Shown here in pieces: positions 35,078 through 35,093 of a stretch of 35,093 bases of DNA. The stretch lies in contig CANFJF010000039.1 of NCBI GenBank assembly GCA_947447355.1, forward strand, positions 1 to 35,093, given 5' to 3'. Positions within the stretch are counted from its first letter, which is position 1; each line of letters opens with the position of its first letter. The position numbers and the translations under genes were made by a program. Source of the DNA: Comamonadaceae bacterium (lineage in GTDB: Bacteria; Pseudomonadota; Gammaproteobacteria; Burkholderiales; Burkholderiaceae_C). The notes under the pieces are model-generated. The model was not told the DNA's origin. It worked only from the letters and a program-made list of their open reading frames with translations, and made no database searches.

Positions 35078-35093
35078 GAAGGGCGGATTCAAA

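Noticed and set aside
1..35093. CRISPR array, tRNA or rRNA genes, insertion sequences
   Set aside because: No regularly spaced repeats, no tRNA cloverleaf or rRNA signature and no transposase gene could be recognised anywhere in the window.

Overview
The window looks like a chromosome segment from a betaproteobacterium of the order Burkholderiales, most likely family Comamonadaceae. The reasons are GC-rich codon use, the conserved dnaX-ebfC-recR block with a divergent ffs (SRP RNA) gene, a methyltransferase-rnhA pair beside an mltD-like gene, and four Bug/TctC-type periplasmic receptors, a family greatly expanded in this group. The species cannot be named from sequence alone.

Layout. (1) 1-3601: sugar-acid or hydroxy-acid catabolism. 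It holds the 3' end of an Ldh-family dehydrogenase, an IlvD/Edd-type sugar-acid dehydratase, an RraA-like protein and, on the other strand, a decayed second Ldh-family gene. (2) 3741-6818: a molybdenum cofactor operon, moaA-mobA-moeA. (3) 7147-11504: an RND efflux adaptor and pump with overlapping reading frames and no outer-membrane channel gene nearby. (4) 11546-20176: core genes (rnhA, methyltransferase, mltD-like, DsbG-like lipoprotein, orphan ABC solute-binding protein, MAPEG protein, recR, ebfC, dnaX, ffs). (5) 20598-35077: a catabolic accessory region.

The catabolic region has two parts. In the first, a LysR regulator lies between two modules, each a Bug receptor followed by amidohydrolase genes, which run outward in opposite directions. 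In the second, a long leftward cluster follows a divergent IclR regulator: a TfdB/MhpA-like flavin hydroxylase, an FAH-family hydrolase, a gentisate 1,2-dioxygenase-like cupin protein, two Bug receptors, a decayed second FAH/gentisate-dioxygenase pair, and a salicylate/3-hydroxybenzoate-hydroxylase-like flavoprotein. Together these suggest uptake or sensing of an organic acid, ring hydroxylation to a gentisate-type intermediate, ring cleavage by the cupin dioxygenase and hydrolysis by the FAH enzyme. No maleylpyruvate isomerase gene is visible.

The observations most worth checking are a complete -1 programmed frameshift signature inside dnaX (SD-like element, A-AAA-AAG heptamer, nearby -1 stop and stem-loop), the remnants of an ancient FAH/gentisate-dioxygenase duplication that keep the gene order of the intact pair, and the symmetric LysR/Bug/amidohydrolase locus.
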